This document shows positions 44,990 through 52,994 of a DNA stretch of 64,000 bases, in pieces; the first letter of the stretch is position 1; the number at the start of each line of letters is the position of its first letter. This stretch comes from Myxococcota bacterium. GTDB lineage: Bacteria > Myxococcota_A > Polyangia > JAAYKL01. The DNA lies in the NCBI GenBank assembly GCA_030065855.1, contig JASJCT010000012.1:26491-90490 (forward strand). Direction: 5' to 3'. Below the pieces are notes generated by a model, which did no database searches, was not told the origin of the DNA, and saw only the letters and a list, made by a program, of their open reading frames with translations. The position numbers and the translations under genes are program-made.

Positions 44990-47839
44990 CTAGTGTTTGC
45001 GGAACCTCCCCAGGGGCTGTCTCGTCTCGTGTCGATTGGCGTGGGGCGTATTTGGTAAGCCGCCCAGGAGCTCTCGGAGCACCGGCGGGATGCGCAGCGG
45101 TCGCTTGGCTGGATAGTCGTCCGGTTCTAAGTACTCGACTGCTTGGGCAATGGCCGCCATGACGTGATAGCTGTTGTCGCTACGCAGCCACAGATGCCCG
45201 AGGGTATAGCGGTAGCCACCCATTGCTTCGTCAGGAACCGGAAGAAAGAAGGTGGATCCGTAATCATCGAACTGGAGTTGCAGGCAATACCGCATGCTGT
45301 GAACGACGACTTGGCGACGCATCTCAACGTTCCTGCCTGTTCGTTTGGCGATGTCGTACGCGGCGGCCGCGCCTTCTGCGTATTGACATGAGTTGACCGC
45401 TGGCAGCTCCCTCAGCACTTTGAAGGATGCACCCACGTAGTCCGGGTATTGCGCTCGGTGAGGCCACCAGAAGAATTCGTTGTCGATCCAGTCCTGGGCC
45501 TCCAGACCCAAGTCGGCGTACTTTTTATCGCCGGTGTTTTTGTAGAGATCCTGCATGGCAGTCACGAGCCAGGGGACGATACCAATCAGGTTCACGCGGT
45601 GCTCTTCGTCGTAAATGCCCTCTTTTGTGCGCTCGCCAAGAGCATGACGCCACTGTTTCATGTAGAAGTCGATGGCCTTATCGCAAGCGATTTTAAATCT
45701 TTCCTCCTTGTAATAACTATGAAGGCGCGCCAAAACGAAAATAAACTCCCCAGCGTGAATCGTACTCTCGGCACCGTAGTAAGGATGATCCAACGGTACG
45801 TCATATTGCCAGAAGTGACCATTTGGATCCTGCATGTAAAGCATCTCTTCGGCCAGGCAGCTCAGAATGTTTTTGTATTCGGAAATATCAGCCACCTCGC
45901 CGAGCTTGAGGATAGAAAGGATCGTCACAGCCACTGCGTTGAGCTTGGCGTTGTAATAGCGCGCCGGGGGATCTCGGTGACAGATGCAGCAGCGATTTCC
46001 CTTCTGGCGAAGAAATTTTAAGGTAAAGGTGATACCTTTTTGGGCACTCTCCACGTACTTGGGATCCTGCTTGATTTTGTTCACCATCAGGAGTGTGTAC
46101 GGATTCAACGCGTGGCGGACGATGTTTCCGCCGGCCATCCACCGCTTGCCTGGTTTGTTAACCGGGAAGTACTTGTATGCGTATTGACCGTCGTCAGTCT
46201 GGTTGCTCATCAACCATTCAGCCCCTAGCTCAAGTGAACGCAGCAGGGATGCGCGGTTTACGTCCCAGATTGTCTTGAGGGGCACGCCGCGATAGAGCTC
46301 GACGATATCACCTCCTCCGGGCCGCTCAATCCAATTGACCGTGCGGAATCGCCCGAACTGATAGGTGTCATCGTTCACCCAAGCGGCTTCGTGCAGCACT
46401 TTGCCGCGTTTTTTATTCTTTTTCTTTTTGGGATTCCGCAAAAATTGCTTCAATTGACTCTTCATCAACATTTTTTCTAGGAATCTGATCTCACTTTTAC
46501 TCTCCATGTGAACGGCATAATTGGGTTCGAGATAATGGAAGACGCCATTGCCGCGCAGGCTCAGTCCCTCGAGCCCGAGCTCTACGTACCACAGCAGGTT
46601 GTGTGGGGATCGATCGGTCAGTTGGCAGAAATCGTAAAGCACATCGATTTCAATTTCCATTTTACTGACTGCCTCTCTAAGATCTGAGGGGACATATGCA
46701 ACACTGATGGTCCGGTTGTTGGTTATGCTTTTTCGAATATTCGACCAATCAGATTTAATGCGCCTCACCGCCGAATCGATGGCAGCGCGCAAAGTGGGAC
46801 CATGGGCCATCCGCTTGACGAGCTTGCGCCCCTTGAGCCCGCTTTCAGCCCGCCACCTAAGGGATACGATAACCCTAAACGCGTCATCCCCGATCGCGCC
46901 CAAAGGAGGATTAAATACAAATTCAACCGGCCGATCGCCCGTGAGCAGGGTGCGAACGCGGGAAGTCACCAGGCGCTTAACATGGAGGGGTATTTCAAAG
47001 GGTGGTGCCAGTCTAAACATAGCAGTGCCAGATCCGAGAACGACTGGGTGGAACCAGGCAAGGCTCACCGCATCGCGGAGCCGCAGGGCTACGGAGGACA
47101 TTTTTTCTTCAACCCAGGGACTCACCCGTGGGATGGTGCGATCCACGAGCACAACATCAAGACCACGGGAGAGCAGCTGCTGGGCCACCTTTTCGTCGTC
47201 ATCTACTGCAAACATCGCAGGGTCGAGAACGATTAGATGATGGCCGAGCTTGCCCAGGCGAGCGAGGGATTCAGCAGTACCCAGGTATCCGATTTTTCCC
47301 GCAGCACGGGCCAGGGCCTTTTTCACCTCAGTCACCAAGGTGGGATCCTGTCGATCTCGAATGGGCGGGCGAGCGAGCACCGCTTTACTAGAGGGCATCG
47401 CGTATGGTGACTCCTTAAATGGCTGGGTGGGATCAGGACCCTTGTAACCTGGATCAGTACCAGGCAATGGCGGTGCTTTCCAGCCTGGAGGAATTGGTTT
47501 TTTCGGGGGTTTGGAAGTCCAATAATAACGCTTACCATTGCCGCAGATTTCACCGGGATCGGCATCGAAATCCGGCGCTACAGGGAGAGAACCCGAACGA
47601 TCGTTATAGTGTGCTTCGAGCTCTGAGGCCGGCGGTTTAGCCCTCCCCAGCAATGCGCCCGGACGGGTTAGTTCATCGATCATCCGACGCCCGTCGCTAT
47701 TGCCAATAAACCAGATCTTCACCACGTAGCCGGTAAGGCAGATACAGATGATAGTAAGTACGCTGTTCCATTTATTATAAAAAGACGATTTAATGGTTGT
47801 ACGAATGTTGTTAAACATTTGTCTTTTACTTTCTTGCAT
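44990..47839 (-). CDS. Large membrane-anchored protein with AMMECR1-like region and alpha-toroid domain
   Basis: 949 residues. One TM helix (about 28-46) anchors it, followed by a proline-rich tether (about 105-165). Residues 165-290 look alpha/beta. Residues 340-465 resemble AMMECR1 (LREAVSKMEIEIDVLYDF, VELGLEGLSLRGNGVF). A basic linker (467-480) leads to a C-terminal alpha-helical toroid (about 525-915) with repeats such as SLELGAEWLMSNQTDDGQY and KGITFTLKFLRQKG, of the kind seen in glycan-active and prenyl-chain enzymes. A Cys/His cluster (Cys617, Cys618, Cys620, His621) could bind a metal or be redox-active. No catalytic residues can be assigned. The only gene in its unit, preceded by a hairpin against its start codon. 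Confidence 0.65.
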   Translation of the reverse strand: MQESKRQMFNNIRTTIKSSFYNKWNSVLTIICICLTGYVVKIWFIGNSDGRRMIDELTRPGALLGRAKPPASELEAHYNDRSGSLPVAPDFDADPGEICGNGKRYYWTSKPPKKPIPPGWKAPPLPGTDPGYKGPDPTQPFKESPYAMPSSKAVLARPPIRDRQDPTLVTEVKKALARAAGKIGYLGTAESLARLGKLGHHLIVLDPAMFAVDDDEKVAQQLLSRGLDVVLVDRTIPRVSPWVEEKMSSVALRLRDAVSLAWFHPVVLGSGTAMFRLAPPFEIPLHVKRLVTSRVRTLLTGDRPVEFVFNPPLGAIGDDAFRVIVSLRWRAESGLKGRKLVKRMAHGPTLRAAIDSAVRRIKSDWSNIRKSITNNRTISVAYVPSDLREAVSKMEIEIDVLYDFCQLTDRSPHNLLWYVELGLEGLSLRGNGVFHYLEPNYAVHMESKSEIRFLEKMLMKSQLKQFLRNPKKKKNKKRGKVLHEAAWVNDDTYQFGRFRTVNWIERPGGGDIVELYRGVPLKTIWDVNRASLLRSLELGAEWLMSNQTDDGQYAYKYFPVNKPGKRWMAGGNIVRHALNPYTLLMVNKIKQDPKYVESAQKGITFTLKFLRQKGNRCCICHRDPPARYYNAKLNAVAVTILSILKLGEVADISEYKNILSCLAEEMLYMQDPNGHFWQYDVPLDHPYYGAESTIHAGEFIFVLARLHSYYKEERFKIACDKAIDFYMKQWRHALGERTKEGIYDEEHRVNLIGIVPWLVTAMQDLYKNTGDKKYADLGLEAQDWIDNEFFWWPHRAQYPDYVGASFKVLRELPAVNSCQYAEGAAAAYDIAKRTGRNVEMRRQVVVHSMRYCLQLQFDDYGSTFFLPVPDEAMGGYRYTLGHLWLRSDNSYHVMAAIAQAVEYLEPDDYPAKRPLRIPPVLRELLGGLPNTPHANRHETRQPLGRFRKH

Positions 47840-47892
47840 AGGGGAATTGCGGTAGACCTCTCGGTCTATCGAGATAGCTCTACCACTCCCCT
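47840..47892 (-). promoter_or_regulatory. Nested inverted repeat directly before the start codon
   Basis: Outer arms AGGGGA (47840-47845) and TCCCCT (47887-47892), and inner arms GGTAGA (47851-47856) and TCTACC (47879-47884), can fold on the minus-strand mRNA directly upstream of ATG 47839. The fold would occupy the ribosome-binding area of the 949-residue protein gene. There is no T-tract, so a terminator is unlikely. Confidence 0.5.
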
Positions 47893-47948
47893 GCTGGGAA
47901 AAGTTGTCTTCTGAACGCTATGTGTTTTTTTAACGAAGAGGACTGGCT

Positions 47949-48323
47949 TCACTCGCGCCTGAAGATAAAGATATTTTGAGATGAAGTTTTTAAATGGGGC
48001 GTTGAGGGGAGGAAAAGCGGCTTTGATTCGGGCGGGGTACAAGCGATGGTCCAGCAACACTTATCGGTGCCATCACCTTCATTGTCATTAGCGCTACCGT
48101 CATTGTCATTGTAGTCAGCGCCGTTGTCATCGCCTTCATCATCGCCGTCACTGTCTCCGTCGATGTCAATATCTCCGTCACTATCGCTATCGCTGTCACT
48201 TTCGCCGGAGGCATCGTTATAATCGCCAGTATTGGCGAAAGTGACCGTGATAGACAGCAGCGGGAGCAGCAGCACGAAGGCCAACACACTGTGTATCCGT
48301 GTTATTGTCTGATAGCCTTGCAT
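47949..48323 (-). CDS. Exported Asp-rich low-complexity protein
   Basis: About 124 residues. A signal peptide (about 10-32, VLAFVLLLPLLSITVTFA) is followed by about 60 residues of Asp, Ser, Gly and Asn (GDYNDASGES, then SDSDSDGDIDIDGDSDGDD). A Cys cluster DKCCWTIAC comes near the C-terminus, then about 28 polar residues. The acidic part probably binds calcium. The start at ATG 48323 is fixed by AAGGAG 5 bases upstream; longer forms run into the neighbouring gene. Its layout (signal, acidic repeat, Cys cluster, tail with no anchor) resembles the protein at 15265-15996. It follows the GT2 gene by 91 bp on the same strand. Confidence 0.7.
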   Translation of the reverse strand: MQGYQTITRIHSVLAFVLLLPLLSITVTFANTGDYNDASGESDSDSDSDGDIDIDGDSDGDDEGDDNGADYNDNDGSANDNEGDGTDKCCWTIACTPPESKPLFLPSTPHLKTSSQNIFIFRRE

Positions 48324-48414
48324 CCCAACTCCTTTTGAAGGATGCAAATGTAAGTGTACCATATGAAGAAAACTGAACACAATGTGAGAATAGCGTAGGT
48401 GGGAGTGTCGTCGA

Positions 48415-49404
48415 CTACCCACAAGATGGTGGAATCGGTGGGGGGCGGGTTGGCTTTCTTTTCAGCTGTTGCGAGCCGCAGCGACCGGAGATGATGAACC
48501 GAGGAGATTCGTTTATGGTCTCGAAAATAATGCCCAGGTATTCTCCGAGGACGCCGATGACCAACAATTGAATACCGCCCAAAAAACTGAGCAACCCGGC
48601 TACAGAAGCCCACCCGGGTTCGGTCTGATTTCCAAAGAATAGGCGGATGATAAGCACGTAGAACAGGTAGGCTATGGAGCCGGCACAGGTGAGGGCACCG
48701 ATGAGTAGGGACAGTCGCAATGGCTTGACTGAAAACCGCAATATGCCGTCTCGTGCCAAGCCAAACATCCGCTTTGAGGAAAACTTGGTTTTACCAGCTT
48801 GCCTCTGGCCCGGCGTGTATTCTAGAAAAACAGTGTGAAACCCACTCCAGGGGACAAACCCGCGCAAAAACCGGGAAGCCCTGGGGTGATCCAGCACGAG
48901 ATCAACCACTGTTTTATCGAGGAGGCGGAAATCTGAGGAACCCGGGCGGAGATGGGTTCCGGACAGCCAAGAGAATAGCTTGTAGAATGATCGCGAAGTA
49001 AAACGCTTGAAAAAACTGTCCGCATTGATGTCCTCGCGTACCATTTGGACCACTTTAGCGCCGCGACGCCACGATTTGATAAGATCGGGAATCAATGCCG
49101 GCGGGTGCTCGCCGTCCGAATCCATTGTAATAACGGCCTTACCCCGCGCATAGGAGATACCTGCCAACAGCGCGGATTGATGGCCAAAGTTTCGCGTAAA
49201 GTGCAGACCGCCGACCTGGGTGAACTGGCTGGCTAGGGCTTCGATTATTTCCCACGTATCATCTGTACTGCCGTCATCCACAAGGACTATTTCGAAGGAC
49301 TCGTTTTCTAGAATTTTAACCAGATCCTGAACTGTGGATGGCAGCACCTCGCTCTCATTGAGGACGGGCATGACAATGGAAATATCGATAGTGGGTTTGC
49401 TCAT
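48415..49404 (-). CDS. Family 2 glycosyltransferase, GtrB/CsbB-like, polyprenyl-phosphate sugar synthase
   Basis: 329 residues. The GT-A catalytic domain (about 5-235) starts ISIVMPVLNESEVLP, has VLVDDGSTDDTWE, the metal-binding DSDGEHPP, and SSDFRLLDKTV. Two TM helices (about 240-300) form the C-terminal anchor, as in DPMS-like GtrB and CsbB. By family it charges undecaprenyl phosphate with a nucleotide sugar on the inner face of the membrane. It overlaps the upstream YfhO-like gene by 4 bp (ATGA), so the two are coupled. In Bacillus, csbB and yfhO are neighbours and act together, which supports this pair as one glycosylation pathway. Confidence 0.9.
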   Translation of the reverse strand: MSKPTIDISIVMPVLNESEVLPSTVQDLVKILENESFEIVLVDDGSTDDTWEIIEALASQFTQVGGLHFTRNFGHQSALLAGISYARGKAVITMDSDGEHPPALIPDLIKSWRRGAKVVQMVREDINADSFFKRFTSRSFYKLFSWLSGTHLRPGSSDFRLLDKTVVDLVLDHPRASRFLRGFVPWSGFHTVFLEYTPGQRQAGKTKFSSKRMFGLARDGILRFSVKPLRLSLLIGALTCAGSIAYLFYVLIIRLFFGNQTEPGWASVAGLLSFLGGIQLLVIGVLGEYLGIIFETINESPRFIISGRCGSQQLKRKPTRPPPIPPSCG

Positions 49405-52118
49405 TGTTGCTCTCCGTCGCGATCTTCTGCCGCGGGCTGGGCATAGATTTCCACTTCTTTAAAGCACAAGGCGCCGGGGCGATGCGACTTCAATCTAAAA
49501 TAGCGCCCTTTGGCTTTAAGGGGAATACGCCATGGCCGGCTTTCATCCCGATGTTTCAAGGTTTTGACGATGTGGAAATTTTTTCCTGAATTAGAGACCA
49601 AAACATCGAGCGGCAATACCCGCTGCGTTGCTGTCTTGGAAGTGTCGTGGATCACGAGCTCACGAACACGCGTCTTTTTACCTAGATCCACCTGCCACCA
49701 AGGTTTGTTTCTCCTTTGATGGGTACAAAAAGAGCCGCGCGTCTCTCCATCCACACCTCGACCCGCGTAGTGGTTAAAGGGAAACTGAGGCCTTTTGATA
49801 GAGCTCATTTTTGTAGGCTTGCCAAATGCGAGGTTGGCTTTGGTGCTGGGCAGGTCTTGGGATGTCCAGGTATAGCGGGTTTCCAGATTGTCTCCATCGT
49901 AAAGGCTGCCATACCACAGATGCCCGAGCAGCCCAGGGATGATCACCGCCGGCATAAACGTAAAGTAACGCGGGGTGTTGGGTAGGCTATTGGAAAAAAC
50001 ATGGAATAGAATCAGCATTAATGCCACTAAGCTCAAGGCAACGCCGAGGGCAGCGGCTCGGCTAAAAAAGCGAAACTCTATGAGGTGGGTACCTGGCTCT
50101 AGATAGACCGCTGATTCTCCGCCGTTTGCCGGATAAACGGTCGTCTCTGTGTTGTCCACCCAGGCCTGCCAGTATGTTGAGTCTGGAAAAGTGAAATTGA
50201 AATAACCCGGCGCGTGATTCTCTACTTCGAATAGAACGCGGTTAAACGTCGCTTCTGTGGCTTCAATACGGTCCTGTTTTGTTGCTGAAACCGCCTTCGC
50301 TGGCTGGCTGGATACAGGGCTGTTTTGTCTGGCGACAACAATATTATCCTCGGTGCGCAGATAGGCAGCTTTGCGGAAGAAATCAGGGCCAGGCGGGATG
50401 GTAATGTGGTTTCGGTAGAACTTTCCCATATGCTGAGACAAAAAAGAGGTCTCCATCTGTTTGGCCACCGTATCAGAGCGCATTGCGTTCCCCGGGTGGG
50501 AGTGAAAGGCAAGGCGCGATTGCTGCCTTCTGTCCATAGTATTCAAGGAGTAGGTGCTGCGGTGTTTCACTATCCAAGTACCGTACCACATGAGGGCCCC
50601 TGTCTGGAAAAGTACCCCAATGAGGATCAGGCCGGCAATGACATGGGTATACCAATTCCGCGCCCGGGAAAGGGGCAGGGCAGCAAGGACAAGTGACACC
50701 CCCCCCACGATCACGACCACCGTGGGCAACCACTCGGGTACATCCCGGATATGCCCTGGGGTCAAGTTGGTAGGGGCTTTGAAATGGCTGTGCAGAACGA
50801 CATTATATAAAATGTATGTCAGCACTGATAAGACTGAGACCGCAGTAAACGGCGACCAAATGATACTGAGCTTTCCCATGGTGGATGTTCTCGTCGGTCG
50901 ACGCCAGAGCCAGGCGAGAAGGAACGCCAAAGGAATCACTAGCATCATTGCGGCGCGGCCTGGTACCCGAAAGGTGCTGGCCAGCGGAAAGTATCTCCAC
51001 CACAGCTCATGCAGCGGCGTCTTATTGCCGAACGTCAGCAAATAAGCAAAGAGCGCAAATAACCAGATACCCAAAATCGATTTTGGTATTTTTGTCTTAA
51101 ACAGCACTGCGAGCGGGGTCAGAAAGGCAACCAGCAGGAGCGAGCTGTTTCCGAATGCGCCGTGGACGTTTGACAGCAGAGGGTTGAAAAGGTTGTTCAA
51201 CACACCGCCGATCGTGTCTCGATAGGCAAGGGACCAACCATAGGCGCGGGTTGCCCGCTCTGCAGTATCTTTCACAAAATCGAAATACAACGGCAGGATA
51301 TATGCAGCTGAGAGCATGAGTCCCACTGCTCCGGAGATCAGAAGGCCTGTGTAATATTTTTTGAGTCGGAGCCGATCGATGGGTATCTCGTCGGATACGG
51401 CATGCATCACAAAGGGGAGAAACAGGGCCATAACACCTGCTGAGATGAGGCCAAAATACATCATCTGTGGATGCCCGCCGCAAACGGTCAAGTAGCATGA
51501 AGCAATGATGAAAAGGGGGCCGATAATCCTGGTGGGCTTAAGATAGGCAAAGGCCGCTGCTGCGACGAGGAACAAGTGCCCGGTATGGTTCTCTAGTGAA
51601 GCGCCATACCGAAAATTGTCGAGCATGCGCATGTTGTAAACAGTTAAAAGGGATACGATAAACGATGCGGTCCAGGTGAGCCGCAAGCGCCGAAACAAAA
51701 TAAGAAACACCAACTGGCAGCACCCGAGTGTCAGCAGACGCAATACCGTATTCCAATCATTGGCATGGCCATCCCAGTAGCCAGGCAGGACCGAGGCAAT
51801 ATGGCTCTGCGGATGAAATAACTGGCCGAGCGTGAGGGCTGCAGAGGGTCGTCCACCAGCGAACCCCGGGACAAAAAGAGGCCATGTGTTGCGTTCTAAG
51901 GAGTGTTGCAGGGATATTTGCTGGGTGATGGGAAACGCCACGTAGTCGTTGCCAATGGTGGTGTCGGACAAAAGCGGTGTGGTCCAGGCAAAAAACACGA
52001 ACGGTAGCAGCAGCGTAACCCCGTAGATCGCCAATTCGAATACGCGATAAACAGCTGGCATGGCCTGCTTTTTTTGAGCAGTTTGGTCCGAAGTAGCCTT
52101 GGAAAAGGTTGGTGTCAT
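49401..52118 (-). CDS. YfhO-like membrane glycosyltransferase fused to a C-terminal discoidin (F5/8C) domain
   Basis: 905 residues. A first TM is followed by a periplasmic loop (TTIGNDYVAFPITQQ, FAGGRPSAALTLGQLFHPQ), then about a dozen TM helices up to residue 525, and a periplasmic region of about 150 residues with a last TM pair (about 690-735). This matches YfhO/GT-C proteins that move sugar from polyprenyl phosphate to an outside acceptor. Residues 760-897 form an F5/8 type C domain (GVDGETRGSFCTHQ, WWQVDLGKKTRVRELVIHD, YFRLKS), a sugar- or lipid-binding beta-sandwich not usual on YfhO. It overlaps the GT2 gene by 4 bp. The acceptor is unknown. Confidence 0.8.
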   Translation of the reverse strand: MTPTFSKATSDQTAQKKQAMPAVYRVFELAIYGVTLLLPFVFFAWTTPLLSDTTIGNDYVAFPITQQISLQHSLERNTWPLFVPGFAGGRPSAALTLGQLFHPQSHIASVLPGYWDGHANDWNTVLRLLTLGCCQLVFLILFRRLRLTWTASFIVSLLTVYNMRMLDNFRYGASLENHTGHLFLVAAAAFAYLKPTRIIGPLFIIASCYLTVCGGHPQMMYFGLISAGVMALFLPFVMHAVSDEIPIDRLRLKKYYTGLLISGAVGLMLSAAYILPLYFDFVKDTAERATRAYGWSLAYRDTIGGVLNNLFNPLLSNVHGAFGNSSLLLVAFLTPLAVLFKTKIPKSILGIWLFALFAYLLTFGNKTPLHELWWRYFPLASTFRVPGRAAMMLVIPLAFLLAWLWRRPTRTSTMGKLSIIWSPFTAVSVLSVLTYILYNVVLHSHFKAPTNLTPGHIRDVPEWLPTVVVIVGGVSLVLAALPLSRARNWYTHVIAGLILIGVLFQTGALMWYGTWIVKHRSTYSLNTMDRRQQSRLAFHSHPGNAMRSDTVAKQMETSFLSQHMGKFYRNHITIPPGPDFFRKAAYLRTEDNIVVARQNSPVSSQPAKAVSATKQDRIEATEATFNRVLFEVENHAPGYFNFTFPDSTYWQAWVDNTETTVYPANGGESAVYLEPGTHLIEFRFFSRAAALGVALSLVALMLILFHVFSNSLPNTPRYFTFMPAVIIPGLLGHLWYGSLYDGDNLETRYTWTSQDLPSTKANLAFGKPTKMSSIKRPQFPFNHYAGRGVDGETRGSFCTHQRRNKPWWQVDLGKKTRVRELVIHDTSKTATQRVLPLDVLVSNSGKNFHIVKTLKHRDESRPWRIPLKAKGRYFRLKSHRPGALCFKEVEIYAQPAAEDRDGEQQ

Positions 52119-52193
52119 ATCACTTCAGAAGGGGATTTTGGTGCAAAAGGAGTGCTTTTTCAAGTCACCGAGCCTTACCACAAGACCATCGGG

Positions 52194-52610
52194 TCAAACA
52201 CCCAGCGTATCAAATCCTACGGAACGCGCCGCCATTGCCAACTCTTTATCGTGGGTGAGCACTGCGACCTCCAGTCCCCGTATATCTCGATAGGCGATGG
52301 CGGTCGCCAAGTGTATTGCGTCCAGGGTGCCGAGGGATGTTGGAAATGGAGAGGATGCTCTAGATAAAATGGGTTTGGATACTTCTATAATTTCAAGCGT
52401 TTCCAATGCGTAAAATACGCGTTCGCGTCGCTTGGCAAGTCTATCTTCATCTAGGGCACCTCGTACCCGTAAGCGGTCCAATGTGCGAAGACATTCCACT
52501 TCGATCAGCGCACTCGATACACCATATGTAATGGTATGCCATTCTCTCAGACGGTTAGGCTCACCGAGCACTATCCGCAAGAGTACCGACGTGTCGATGT
52601 ATGCTCTCAT
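52194..52610 (-). CDS. PIN-domain toxin (VapC-like)
   Basis: 138 residues. The PIN nuclease acidic residues are visible: Asp6 in YIDTSVLLRIVLGE, Glu in SALIEVECLR, and Asp in TLDAIHLATA and LTHDKELA. VapC toxins cut RNA, commonly initiator tRNA or rRNA. The start overlaps the antitoxin gene by 4 bp, typical of vapBC. It lies 75 bp downstream of the YfhO gene start, so it ends before that operon's promoter. Confidence 0.9.
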   Translation of the reverse strand: MRAYIDTSVLLRIVLGEPNRLREWHTITYGVSSALIEVECLRTLDRLRVRGALDEDRLAKRRERVFYALETLEIIEVSKPILSRASSPFPTSLGTLDAIHLATAIAYRDIRGLEVAVLTHDKELAMAARSVGFDTLGV

Positions 52611-52861
52611 CGGCTGTTTTGGCGTTCTTCGATCAATGCGTCCAGGCTGTTATAATCTTTCTCGGCGTGCGCTGGTATCACCAACGCGTCAATCGGTCGG
52701 CTCGGCAGCCTGCTGGGTAGGGGATCCTCATCACTATCAAAGGGAATGATTCGCGCGATAGGTACTTGGCGATCTAAGACCTTTACACTTGCTCCTCTCC
52801 GAACAGCTCGCAGGTAATGGCTTAATTTTGCCTTCAAAGTCGCTATGTTAACACTCTCCAT
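52607..52861 (-). CDS. Phd/VapB-type antitoxin
   Basis: 84 residues. The N-terminal segment VNIATLKAKLSHYLRAVRRG is the Phd/YefM-like DNA-binding fold, with VPIARIIPF as the usual strand. The C-terminal half (about 50-84) is the toxin-binding tail. It is the first gene of a two-gene toxin-antitoxin unit and would repress its own promoter in the 133-base gap before the divergent spermidine-synthase-like gene. Confidence 0.88.
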   Translation of the reverse strand: MESVNIATLKAKLSHYLRAVRRGASVKVLDRQVPIARIIPFDSDEDPLPSRLPSRPIDALVIPAHAEKDYNSLDALIEERQNSR

Positions 52862-52994
52862 GACTACTAATATGACCAGTTATGACCTTAACGTCAACCT
52901 ATTTTAAGAACTCGACCTCAACCAAGCGCCTCAGTGGATTTGCAACTCGTGACATCTAAGTCTTCTCGCCGTATACTCAGCTCCCAATCCTCGG

